Program-made: the position numbers and the translations under genes | Origin: Heliocidaris tuberculata | Taxonomy: Eukaryota; Echinodermata; Echinoidea; Camarodonta; Echinometridae | Direction: 5' to 3' | NCBI GenBank assembly: GCA_025618425.1 | Contig: CM046833.1 | Coordinates: 10,074,327 to 10,138,326 of the forward strand | Length of the DNA stretch: 64,000 nt | Shown: positions 46,156-55,617 of the stretch, piece after piece | How the letters are laid out: each line of letters starts with the position of its first letter | Position numbering within the stretch: position 1 is the stretch's first letter | Notes under the pieces: model-generated | Database searches by the model: none | Told to the model about the DNA's origin: nothing | Seen by the model: only the letters and a program-made list of their open reading frames with translations

Positions 46156-46690
46156 GTTTCAGTTTCAGTTTCAGATTATTGTTTCATATTTCACATTTAC
46201 AATGTGTTTTTACAGTATACATGTAAATGGGTACAAACAATTATTGGTACAAACGAGATAAAATGGTACGAACAAACAAGAGATATATTGTCAGAGAAAA
46301 TAAAAGAAGGTGAGTACCTCATATCTATGCGTTTGCATGCAATATTAATTGAGCAGACTAGGCTAGAATAATAATGAAATATTGAGGAGCCTATAAGGAG
46401 GAAGCTACGCTTGTGAGTTATAGGCTCCAAAGAGTAATAAGATTTGTAATAGTCTTTGAAAATAGTAGGAACGAGCAATGCATGATACAGCAATATGAGT
46501 ATATAAATAAATATAAATAAAATTATTGTGTTACAGTAATCAAAATCGAAGAAATAGTATTGGATGGCTTTGTCACTTTCATTACAGCAATAATATAACA
46601 ATTCACATTTTTCGGGTAAATAAACATTTTTAGGGTAAATAAACATTTCCTGTACGTCGTGGTAATTTCTGAAGCATAGTCGAAACAAAG
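46156..46690 (-). mobile_element. 3' end of a non-LTR retrotransposon
   Basis: The minus-strand 3' terminus is a (TTTCAG)n-like run (46156-46177 on +), followed inward by a UTR-type AT-rich stretch with a ggagcctata palindromic word at 46390-46432. No reverse transcriptase codons were recognised, so this is only the UTR portion. Confidence 0.4.
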
Positions 46691-47266
46691 TCGAATCGAA
46701 AAGAAAAATGTATTTCCGAATTCCTTCCCATTTTCTTCCTCTTTCTATCCCCCCCCCCCCCCTCTTTCTCTCCCTCTCTTAAAAAAAAAATAAGTTCATT
46801 GCTCAATGTGTTCTGTTTTGGAGTGCTGACAAAACTAAATGAAATTGGAAAAAATGATTAACATTAAACAATACAAAAGCAATGATACTGAAAAATAATA
46901 AACAAAGGTATATAATATTGCAATATAAAAGTTAAGTGAGATGGATAATAACAATAGCACGTCTCTGTTGGTTGTTGTACAGTCTTCAAAATTTCCGCGG
47001 GACGCGTCATTGTATTTTAATTGTTCGAGTAGTATTCTAATTTATTTTTTAATTTGTTTTAACTAAAGGTATTGAAATGCAAAGAGCCATCTTTCAAGGT
47101 TGTACGCTCTCACCATATTTATTTTTAAGTTGCATAGAAATGTTGGCAAGACTATTGAAAGTGAAGTATTTTGTTTTTTTTTAAATTGCAGATAACACAA
47201 TATGTTATTTAGATGGGCACCAAAGATCCTTTCATCAGCTTTTTAAGACACTTGCCAAGTTTCATG

Positions 47267-48648
47267 TAGCCTCTAGCCGAGGCCTCTGTAAACGGCTGCC
47301 AACGAGAACGGCTGCCAACGAGACTACAAGGCGCGTCAGTGCCGAGGCCTCTACTCACTTGCCCCTTAATTAAATATGCAGTATTAAAATAAGGTAGTGA
47401 TACGTCACAAATTGTATGCAGATTATATGCGATTTGCTGCCTTCACGCATTCTGACCAATGAGCTGCGTGTTTGGCGAAGAACTCGTCCATTATTTTAGA
47501 GGGAACTACTTTACGTAATAAAGTAATAAAAAACAAAACTCCTTTTTTTTTCCATTTATCTGAACAAATATTCATACTTTTACATTACAAAATATATTTC
47601 ATAGCATTTTTGCCGAAAAATAATGGCTGTTATTGAGTCCTAGTTGAAAAATAAAATATATTTCTCCCTGCGTAGGAGCAACAGTGATTGTAAACCTATG
47701 TTGTAAACACTGTATTATACCTTTTGTGCATGTTTACTCTCGTGGATTTGTGCATGTGTTGTTGAGTCGATCAGCTGATTTGAGGAAAGTTGGTATAAGT
47801 TAATTTTGTTTGATTTTGCAATGTCGAGTGAAATGGGATGAAATCATGGATGACACTCCAACCAAGCGCGTGGTACCGCATTGGAAAGAAAATAAAGGTA
47901 AATTAGCAAGGACTTGTGTGATTTGCAATCGCGATTTAGTGACCATGCGAAAGTATACATGCTCCTTGGGCTTAGCGGTGAGCACCCGGTCACTGCGACC
48001 AGCGCAGCGGGGCTTGTTTCGTCCGAGATGGTGGGGCCTGTCCGCAGGAAATCGGTACATAGAGGAAGAGCTTGATATATGGCACTCTTTCCATAGCCGG
48101 TGGGAAGATTTACATAAACGTCTCTCCCATTCAATGCACTGGTAATGGCTTCAACTTGTAAATCCTTGAAATGTGGTATTTTGAGCTTTTTCGCAGCAAA
48201 CTCAAGGATTCTGGTCAACCTTTCTTCGCGACAAGTCTCCGCCATGATGAAACGATGTGTCTTGAATATTTAATATGGAAGGCAAAAGTCTGGTCACTGA
48301 TTGGTGAATCTAAAAAAATAATATTTAGTAGTAGGAGTCTGTCCCGCTCACTGATTGGTGGAAGGAGAGATGGGTGGGAGTACCACAGTGTCAATCAAAA
48401 GTTTTTCGCATATTAAGATCTACCGCTCCGGTAGATGTTTTTCAATAAAAATAAAAATAATTGTTGTTGTTAGTGTTAAGTACAACGGGCAAGTGAGTAG
48501 AGGCCTCGGCGCTGACGCGCCTCGTAGTCTTGTTGGCAGCCGTTCTCGTTGGCAGCCGTTTACAGGGGAATGCAGCACAAGGGATTGCAGCAAGAGGCCT
48601 CGGCTAGAGGCTAAGGGGATTGCAGCAAGGGGCCTCGGCTAGAGGCTA
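47267..48648. mobile_element. 1.38-kb DNA element with 9-bp target duplication and a helicase fragment
   Basis: The exact duplication agtttcatg flanks the element (47258-47266 and 48649-48657). The ends are TAGCCTCTAGCCGAGGC and its complement. The inverted similarity continues through cggctgccaacgagaacggc and ggcgcgtcag(t/c)gccgagg to ctcacttgccc, about 100 bp in all. The right arm additionally carries a tandem copy of a 33-bp terminal piece (gattgcagcaag, then ggcctcggctagagg). A 9-bp duplication and long inverted ends fit Mutator-like elements, but no transposase is present. Confidence 0.85.
47844..48245 (-). CDS. RecQ-like helicase N-terminal fragment carried by the transposon
   Basis: A 133-codon frame begins MAETCREERL in a good start context (atcATGG). 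It shows FKDLQVEAITSALNGRDVYV followed by the Walker A motif PTGYGKSAIYQ near residues 48-58, a combination typical of RecQ-family DNA helicases (motifs 0 and I). After PLCTDFLR the similarity stops: the expected motif Ia (VVSPL-type), DEAD/DEAH box and later motifs are absent. It is therefore a truncated fragment, either a relic of a helicase encoded by a larger autonomous relative or a captured host exon. ATPase activity is not expected. The frame lies wholly within the inverted-repeat-bounded element. Confidence 0.65.
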   Translation of the reverse strand: MAETCREERLTRILEFAAKKLKIPHFKDLQVEAITSALNGRDVYVNLPTGYGKSAIYQALPLCTDFLRTGPTISDETSPAALVAVTGCSPLSPRSMYTFAWSLNRDCKSHKSLLIYLYFLSNAVPRAWLECHP

Positions 48649-49027
48649 AGTTTCATGAAGCTTCGGGATGTAAAGTCAATATTGGTAAATCAGAAGCCTT
48701 TTAAATAGGATCCAAGAAAAGCAGTGATGAAAAAAATGGTTTAAAAATGAAGGGCTCACTTGGAATTCGGACCATTTCAGATACCTTGGTATAAATTTTT
48801 GTTTGGACAAGAGAAAGCTTTATTACTTTTCCCTCGAAGATCCAAGCCATAGACACACAGTTAAATATAATTTATATATATATATATATATATATATATG
48901 GTTCCAGAAATCTGTCATTGTATGGTAAAATATGTGTAATTTAAACCTGATTACTCCCACAATATTGCTGTATCTATTTTCAGTATTTTATATCCCTATT
49001 CCAATGAAACTTAATTTAGCCTTATAT

Positions 49028-50533
49028 CATAGGCTTAGGAACCGGGGGGGGGGGGGGCGCAGACCCCCAACCCCGAAAAAAATCTTGGGGGGCTCAGATA
49101 TCATTAAGCCCCCCCCCCCTCCTAACATTTTGGCGGGGCTTATAGATATCATTGAGCCCCCCCCCCCCCCCCAGAAAAAAAAAAAATTGGTCAGGCTTAG
49201 ATATCATTTAGCCCTTAGGGGATAAGATACCATTGAGCCCCCAATATTTTAAGTGTGGCTCAGATATCATTGAGCCCCCCCCCCCTCCCCACAATACTTA
49301 TTGCGGGGCTCGGATATATATCATTAACCCCCCTCCTCCCAAATCATAATATTCTAGGCATGAAACTCATGTATACCTATAATCTACAGACTTACCATTC
49401 AAATATAAACATTTTATAAATATATTTTGTTTGTGGGGGGGGGGGGGGCTCAGACATCGGATCTCGCATATCATTGACCCCCCAAAAATATATTTGGTGG
49501 ATCTCGGATATCATTGAGACCCCCAAATATTTTGGCGGGACTCTGATATTACTGAGCACCCCCCCCCCCAATATTTTGGTGGGGATCATATATCTTTGAG
49601 CCCCCCCCCCCCCGCTCAATATTTTGGTGGGGCTCAGATATCATCAGCCCCCCAGTTGTTTTTGGTGGGGCTCGGATAACATCACGGAGCCCCCCCCCCC
49701 CCCCGATATTTTAGTGGGGCTTGGATATCATTGAGCCCCCACTATTTGTGTTGGATCTCAGATATCATTGAGCCCCACCCCACCCCCCCCCCCAATATTT
49801 TGGCCGGGCTCGGATATGCTATCATTGACCCCGCCCTCCCCAAATATATTTGCACACTTATGTTCTGGGCTGGAAGCTTCATTCGTTTCTATAATCTACA
49901 GGTCGACTTAGTATTCAAATTATTATTAAAACTGAGAGTTTATAAATTTTGGGAGATTGATCGAGGGGGGCTCATTTGTCAACCCCAATATTGTCTCGAC
50001 ACACGTGCTGCACACCAAATGTGTGTTTTTTTAACACCTGGTACTTTGTCTAACTTGATAAAAATAAAATGAATATATTAAAATTCAACGATTTCTTCAA
50101 GTAGGCCTACCGTAATGTCTTCAACTGCTTTTTTCAGGAGATTTTAAAGATAAGGGTTTAGAATGTAGTGATTTCAGGTCACTTTATCGAGAGAAAGAAA
50201 AAAATAATAATAAATCAGCTCGCGCTATGCACTCGCATGATTTTATTGCCTATTGGGTATATAATTTAGACCCAAAAGGCAAAAAATACTGTGTTTCCAG
50301 GTAATCACCCTACCCCCTCCCCCTCTCCCTAGTAGTGGTCTAAAAATGGGGGTAGAGCAAAGAGAGAAGAAAAAGGAAGGCTTAACAATTTACGCAAAAA
50401 GAGACTCTAAAAATTCAACGGGGGGGGGGGGGGCAGTCAGGGGAAGAAAAAAAATCTTCAAACGGCGGGTCAAAAACAAATGATCGAGTCCCCCCCCCCC
50501 CCCCCCCCATCCTGAAATCTTCCTAAGCCTATG
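49028..50533. mobile_element. 1.5-kb element bounded by CATAGGCTTAGGA, containing a hairpin minisatellite
   Basis: The words cataggcttagga (49028-49040) and tcctaagcctatg (50521-50533) are exact inverted ends, followed inward by a G-run and preceded by a C-run. Flanks ttatat and tatata hint at a short AT target duplication. The left two thirds are the minisatellite described separately; the rest (49940-50460) has no gene. Confidence 0.6.
49075..49835. repeat. Minisatellite of G-tract/C-tract hairpin units
   Basis: About fourteen units of ~45-60 bp follow the scheme attttggtggggctc, (g/a)gatatcatt, gagccccccccc. Within a unit ggggctc and gagcccc can pair around a ~10-base loop containing the gatatc palindrome. 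C-runs vary from 5 to 16. The array shows a higher-order duplication: a single-copy stretch at 49358-49410 (ataatctacagacttaccattcaaa) recurs at 49890-49930. Open Pro-rich frames across it are artefacts. Confidence 0.8.
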
Positions 50534-50582
50534 TATATAGATTAATAGTGAATGCATTTTTTGTTTGGGGGAGGGGGCGTTG

Positions 50583-51020
50583 TGAAAGGGCACTTTGGGG
50601 TTTCATTTCAGGGGGTTTGACACCCCCTTCCTGATGGACAATTTTGTCAGGTTTTATAATTGGAATGTACATCCATGGCTCTTCCTTCTGACAAAAATTG
50701 GGTCCCTGGGCTTCAAGGGGAAAAATTTCTCAAATATTTAGGGCCGTCTGACACCCCATCCTGACGAAAAATTTGTGTCAGTTTTCAGTGTTTCGTAATG
50801 TTCAGTCATACTCCATCCTACTGACAAAGTTTGGTGCATGGCGGAGATGGGGTGAAATCGACCCGACTTTGGGGCTTCTTTCGGGGGCTCTGGGGTCTAA
50901 ACTCGACAGCTGCGGTCAGGCTGAAAACCTTTTTGTCAATGGCTTGGATGGTCTAAGTAACTTTAAGGGGTCAAATCTAATGGGTAAAATGGGGTGACTA
51001 TTTTGGGACAGGCTCCCACT
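50583..51020. repeat. Half copy of the GGAGCCTGTCCC family, inverted orientation
   Basis: It begins gaaagggcactttggggt and ends gggacaggctccca. It matches the reverse complement of 25321-25752 block by block and the right half of 32571-33540. Confidence 0.75.
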
Positions 51021-51044
51021 ATTAATTGCCATGATATAGTAGAA

Positions 51045-51228
51045 ATTATTTAACCATGTCTTAGAGGCATGTTTCTAAAAATACACATTTTATTTTTTCT
51101 GCTTAGGGTTAGGGTTAGGTTTGCATACTTTTTGTATATGTATGCAAATAATATACATATTAGCTACCTTAGCTATATTACGTTAATGGCTGCTTTTAGA
51201 CACATGCCTCTACGACTGGTTAAATAAT
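51045..51228. mobile_element. 184-bp MITE with ~35-bp inverted ends
   Basis: The left end attatttaaccatgtcttag, followed by aggcatg and tctaaaa, matches the complement of the right end (attatttaaccagtcgtag, aggcatgtgtctaaaa). The interior contains three copies of tagggt(t) and an atgtatgcaaataa word. No target duplication was found. Confidence 0.65.
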
Positions 51229-51666
51229 GCCTACCCTATCCCACTGTCATAGAGTTCAGTGCCCTATCCCCATATCCATGCGCATATAATACATTCGCAC
51301 ATTCATCTTCGTTACAACTAGCGTCGCAGGAGGGCGCTAGCGCTGTAAAGAAAATAAACAAATTCATTACATATCCAGGAAGTGAAGAAAGGGCGTCGAA
51401 AAGTCCCCAAATTTTGGGTAAGCCATTTAATATGATGTTTCTTTGTTAGGTTGAAATATGTTTTGAATAATGAACATACTAAAGAGAGGTGTCAATAGTA
51501 CGTTACATTGCAACTGGAAGCTTAGTAACGTTACAATGCCACGTCGAGAACAATTTTGTTATACTACAGTCCCATATATTAAATTAAGCGTTGGATATTT
51601 TTGTATTTCATGTTGTTTATTTTTTGTTCATCAACACACTTATACATGTAGAAGCTTATCTGAAGA

Positions 51667-52241
51667 TAACTCCAGGGAGCTCGAACGCGTAGCGTTCGAG
51701 CTCCAGGTACAAATAACCGACGTCTGCATCGCCATGAGTTTGGTTAAATTCATTTGTTAGTTTTTGAAGGTAAGATGAAAATTTGTACTTACAATATGTC
51801 AGGATAATTACTTTATATATGCAGTGCCAGTAGGCTTTCAGATTTCACGATTTGACGATCATTTCGATGAAAAAAAGATAAATTTCCTCTCCGAGCCGAT
51901 CTTTCCCCGTGTTGTATCGTCGATGCAAATGACTCGCATTCGCAATGCGCATGCGCTGAATTGCATGCGCACCGTGAATACGAGTCATTTGCATCGACGA
52001 TACAACACGGGGAAAGATCGGCTCGGAGAGGAAATTTATCTTTTTTTCATCGAAATGATCGTCAAATCGTGAAATCTGAAAGCCTACTGCATATATAAAG
52101 TAATTATCCTGACATGTAAGTACAAATTTTCATCTTACCTTCAAAAACTAACGAATGAATTTAACCAAACTCATGGCGATGCAGACGTCGGTTATTTGTA
52201 CCTGGAGCTCGAACGCTTAGCGTTCGAGCTCCCTGGAGTTA
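51667..52241. mobile_element. 575-bp near-perfect palindromic element with 9-bp target duplication
   Basis: Left arm 51667-51954 and right arm 51963-52241 are reverse complements apart from a few substitutions and two small gaps (3 and 6 bp), around an 8-base loop. The outer ends are TAACTCCAGGGAGC and its complement. Each arm contains near its end a further hairpin, gagctcgaacgc(g/t)tag and its complement gcgttcgagctc. The duplication atctgaaga flanks the element at 51658-51666 and 52242-52250. The related unoccupied sequence at 52910-52935 shows a single atctgaaga. No gene is present; frames inside arise from the repeat. Confidence 0.9.
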
Positions 52242-52409
52242 ATCTGAAGATAACCTTGTACTCCAGACTAGCTTTTAAGGGTGAATAGGCTTCAATAGCT
52301 TTTGTGTGTATCAGCAGGTCTTTTTCCAGTCTAGATCATTCACACTCATTATCTTCACTTCAGTTCAGATAAGCTTGTCATGCTTGTAGTTGTACTTGTA
52401 GTATGGTCA

Positions 52410-52862
52410 GGGGTCCTAAAGCTACGCAGGTCCTAAAGCTACGCACCCCGCAAATACGCGCAATACGACGCGTTCAATGCTCCAAACTTCTGGTGTGACT
52501 GAGCAGCGAGATTATCATTTACGTTCGCCAAAAAGAATGAGTAATTTTCCTTCATTTTGGTGATATTATCACTATTTTGAAATCGTGGTGAAATTCGCAA
52601 TTAGTCAGCTTCAAAATCAAGATTTGCATTCATTTATTACATGTGCGTAGCTTTAGGACCCTTTCATTTTTTCGACCAAATTCGACATGGGTATCGACAT
52701 CGACTTGAAAATTAATGATATTGATATTTGTCCGTCGTAATTTTCTCAGGGATTTTATTTAACAGTATGTAGAACCAAGATATATGAAAGAAATTCACAT
52801 TAATCATTGAAAAGATGACCTTTTAGCCGCTGGAAACAAAGTGCGTAGCTTTAGGTCCCCCC
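52410..52862. mobile_element. Inverted-repeat element with GGGGTCCTAAAGCTACGCA ends
   Basis: The left end ggggtcctaaagctacgca is followed by a second copy (ggtcctaaagctacgcac at 52429). The complement occurs at 52643-52661 (gtgcgtagctttaggaccc) and at the right end (gtgcgtagctttaggtcccc, 52841-52860). Four copies of one ~18-bp word in two orientations suggest a small foldback element. It lies between arm copies 1 and 2 of the surrounding cluster. Confidence 0.65.
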
Positions 52863-53755
52863 ATCATATATTAAGTGTCATAGGCCCTTGCCAATGTGCA
52901 CTTATACATGTACAAGTTTATCTGAAGATAACCTTGTACTCAGACTAGCTCTTTTATGGGTGAATAGGCTTCAATAGCTATTGTGTGTATCAGCAGGCCC
53001 TTTTCCAGGCTAGATCATTCATACAGGAATAATTATTTAAAATTTCACTTTCAATTCTGAATCCCCAAATTTGTGGCATAGTAAGAGTTGAAGAGTCCAT
53101 GAATCAGGTAATCTAGCAAATTTAAGAAAATTAAATCTTGTTAAGAGCAATTTTGTTGTCTGTTTTTTACTGCTGCAACGGTGAATGTTGGACACAGTCC
53201 CACATAGGCAAGGGCCTATGAGTGGCCAATGTGGGACTCTGTCAGTTATTATAAGTAGGGTGTCTGAAGACACACTGAAAAGTGTCAGCTTAAAAACGTG
53301 CTGATTCAGGGGGGAAAATGGCCGATTGGGGGGGGGGGGGGCAAATTCATCCTGTTATTAAAATGTGATCTGAATTAATTTTTTTCTCATATTTGGAATA
53401 TATGGAAAGAGAAGATTGTGGCCATTCTTTTGACACTAACTTCTAAGGACAAGTTTTTAGGCTCACTAGAAAATTAAAATAAGAGATAAATTGTAAACCC
53501 TTATATTTGTGTGTATTCAGATTGCCATTTCCCCACGCGTTTCCTATGGGAAACTGAAATTTCTGTTTTACACAAATTTTGTCACTTTTGCGCAATTTTG
53601 CGGCAACTATGTTCCCCCTCGTACTAAGTGACTGGTGAACGCTTTTGTTTGGTTTGTTTTTACTCTCGCCTTTTTTTTTTCTTCGCTTTACATGTACTAT
53701 ACGGTACAAGTACTGACTTAGATTTTTGGCTGAATTCTTCGAGTAACTTAGAGAG

Positions 53756-53965
53756 ATGGATAGTGATCGCGAGTCCGATTTGGAGGACTTTTTTGAGCCA
53801 GATACTTTGACTTTGATTTATCAGATGATTTATCGATCCCGAAAGAGAAGAAGCTCAAGTGCAGCAAGGGGAATTCGACCATATATGTTTGAACCCCTCG
53901 CAGAAGACGCGCCAGGGCATGGTGAAGGGGTCGCGGGGGAAGGGGCTGCTGGAGAAGAAAAGTGA
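53756..53965 (+). CDS. Short frame with RPYMFEP motif, transposon-associated exon candidate
   Basis: A 69-codon frame starts MDSDRESDLEDFFEPD, is acidic, then basic (YRSRKRRSSSAARG), then reads IRPYMFEPLAEDAPG. The (I/L)xPYxFEP pattern is one I associate with the N-terminal part of P2X7R-like zinc-domain proteins that are multi-copy in cnidarian and echinoderm genomes; no zinc-binding cysteines follow here. It lies inside the inverted-repeat cluster, so it may be a captured or element-encoded first exon. A weak donor (a|gtgatc) overlaps its end. Confidence 0.35.
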   Translation: MDSDRESDLEDFFEPDTLTLIYQMIYRSRKRRSSSAARGIRPYMFEPLAEDAPGHGEGVAGEGAAGEEK

Positions 53966-54941
53966 TCACTGCAAATTGTACTCCACTCGCTTGGCCCTTG
54001 CCACTTTGCCCGCGTGAGCATACCTTTGCGACCCACAATTTCCGTAGATTTTCATCTTTAGGAAAATGATGTACGTAGGCTTACATCATCTTTAGGGGTC
54101 TTGCTACAGCCCGCAACTATACACCGATTTGGCATTATTGATGAAATTGTGTCCCAAAATCAAATTTATTGTGAGGAATTAAACACACAAAAATATGCGA
54201 TGCAAATGGTCGATACGGTGAATGTCATGCTCGGCACCGGGCTGAGCCTGCCGGGGCCTGCGGGCGCACACGGTATATAGGTTGGTGGAATATTTTCCCT
54301 TACTTCTCATACGTCACAGATCACGTGATCATGATGTCGCTTCGATGGGTTTTTTTAGGGGCGGGGCTTATGACTGTGTAAATCAGCAAAAATGTACTTT
54401 TCAAATGATTATGAAATACGACTGAATGCATAAAATAGTGTGTGATATTTTTTGGCTTCTGATGACTCCTTCCTACGAAAAATGGGCGATTAATTTTCTA
54501 TTTTAGTCACCCTTTAAATTTGCTAGATTACCTGATTCAGGGACACTTTAAGTCTTACTGTGCCACAAATTTGGAGATTCAGAATTGAAAGTGAAATTCT
54601 AAATAATTATTTTCCTCTCATGTATGAATGATCTAGACTGGAAAAAGGCCTGCTGATACACACAAAAGCTATTGAAGCCTATTCACCCGTAAAAGCTAGT
54701 CTGGAGTACAAGGTTATCTTGAGATAGGCATGTACATGTATAAGTGGATCACACCCACTCACACTTATGCGAGGTTATTGGAGATAACCTCACACTCTGT
54801 ACCTTCATACCGTGAGCAATTGCCTCCCATAGGCTGAGCAAGTGTGTGATATCTTGCACATATGTGTGCGGCAGAGGAGCAAGATCACCGACCAAAAACA
54901 GCCTGAAAATTTCACTTGATCAAGGATCTGGCATGAAATTA

Positions 54942-55080
54942 GGGGAGCGTTTACATCAAGTGTTTTGTCAGTGATTTTTACAGACAACTGTTATAAGCTA
55001 CTGAAATCCTTAAATCTGATTGGCTAAGAGCAAATATGTCGGTAAAAATCACTGACAAAACACTTGATGAAACGCTCCCC
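54942..55080. mobile_element. 139-bp MITE with GGGGAGCGTTT ends (Kolobok-like)
   Basis: The left end ggggagcgtttacatcaag, continuing tgttttgtcagtgattttta, is matched by the complement at the right end with one extra base. The GGGGAGCGTTT terminus and the ctgattggct word in the centre recall Kolobok-type MITEs known in several animals. TTAA flanks are not preserved (tta on the left, tgg on the right). Confidence 0.75.
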
Positions 55081-55214
55081 TGGTATTCTATCATTCTAAA
55101 ATGTAGAAGGAAGTATTTTCTCAAAATTTCGCCGATTATATTAGTGTTTTTACCTCTTCAACTTTGAGGTCGTGACAGGCTGAAATTGACACAACTCCAT
55201 ATAGTAATGAACAA

Positions 55215-55437
55215 AAAATATTTTGTTTGTTTGTTTTATTTCCATCATATAAAAATAATATACAATCACATGAATATATAGCAAATAACAAAATTCATAT
55301 ACATATACAACACAAGCCAAACTATACGATAGTATGGCATTAAATTTACACAACACAATAAAGAACGATTGAAGAATGAAATACAATGTAAACAAGGAAA
55401 GGCAAGAAATAGACGGCTGGATAGCCCATTTTCAGCT
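55215..55437 (-). mobile_element. 3' UTR fragment of a CR1-like element
   Basis: It starts (on +) with (ttgt)n and ttttatttccatcatataaaaa, closely matching the 3' end layout of the element at 2843 (tttatttccatttccataaaaa). No coding part remains. Confidence 0.6.
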
Positions 55438-55617
55438 TCACTTACATAGTGCAACTGGTCTTCCATCGGGACCAGATACTAAAAGAAAATGAGAAAGAAA
55501 AAGTTTAAGAGAAGGAGAAGAAAAAGAAGAGATGAAGAAAGAAATTATGAATACTATATGTAAAATAATAACTTTAAAAAAACAACAACATAATAATATG
55601 TATTTGTTTTTCTCCAG

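Larger units (their letters stand above)
47062..48850 (+). pseudogene. L1-type reverse transcriptase fragment, split by an insertion
   Basis: At 47062-47178 the frame reads KGIEMQRAIFQGCTLSPYLF and SCIEMLARL, the GxxQGCPLSPYLF motif of L1/Tx1-type enzymes. After a frame break it reads ADNTICYLDG...SFHQLFKTLAKFH (47190-47266), a decayed [FY]ADDT motif. The sequence resumes after the inserted element at 48650 as FHEASGCKVNIGKSEAF and continues with stop codons to about 48850. The duplicated KFH codons are the target duplication of the insertion. This clade differs from the CR1-like elements elsewhere in the window. Confidence 0.75.
51637..54747. repeat. Nested cluster of inverted repeats with three copies of one arm
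   Basis: The arm (cacttatacatgta, atctgaagataacctt, gactagct, gggtgaataggcttcaatag, gtgtatcagcagg, agatcattca) occurs directly at 51637-52390 (split by the palindrome) and 52899-53118, and inverted at 54520-54747. The second and third copies also share an inner part (aaatttgtggc, tctagcaaattt) and can be the ends of a 1.85-kb element (52899-54747). Copy 1 is then a solo arm or the end of an older, larger element. Confidence 0.7.

Noticed and set aside
47810..48145. Plus-strand open frame opposite the helicase fragment
   Set aside because: The minus-strand frame has the Walker A motif and a good start context; the plus frame has no recognised motif.
48932..50593. Proline-rich and Gly-rich frames across the minisatellite
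   Set aside because: They result from C-runs and G-runs of variable length, not from a conserved coding sequence.
51105..51122. TTAGGG telomere-like repeat
   Set aside because: Fewer than three units, inside a MITE; not an interstitial telomere.
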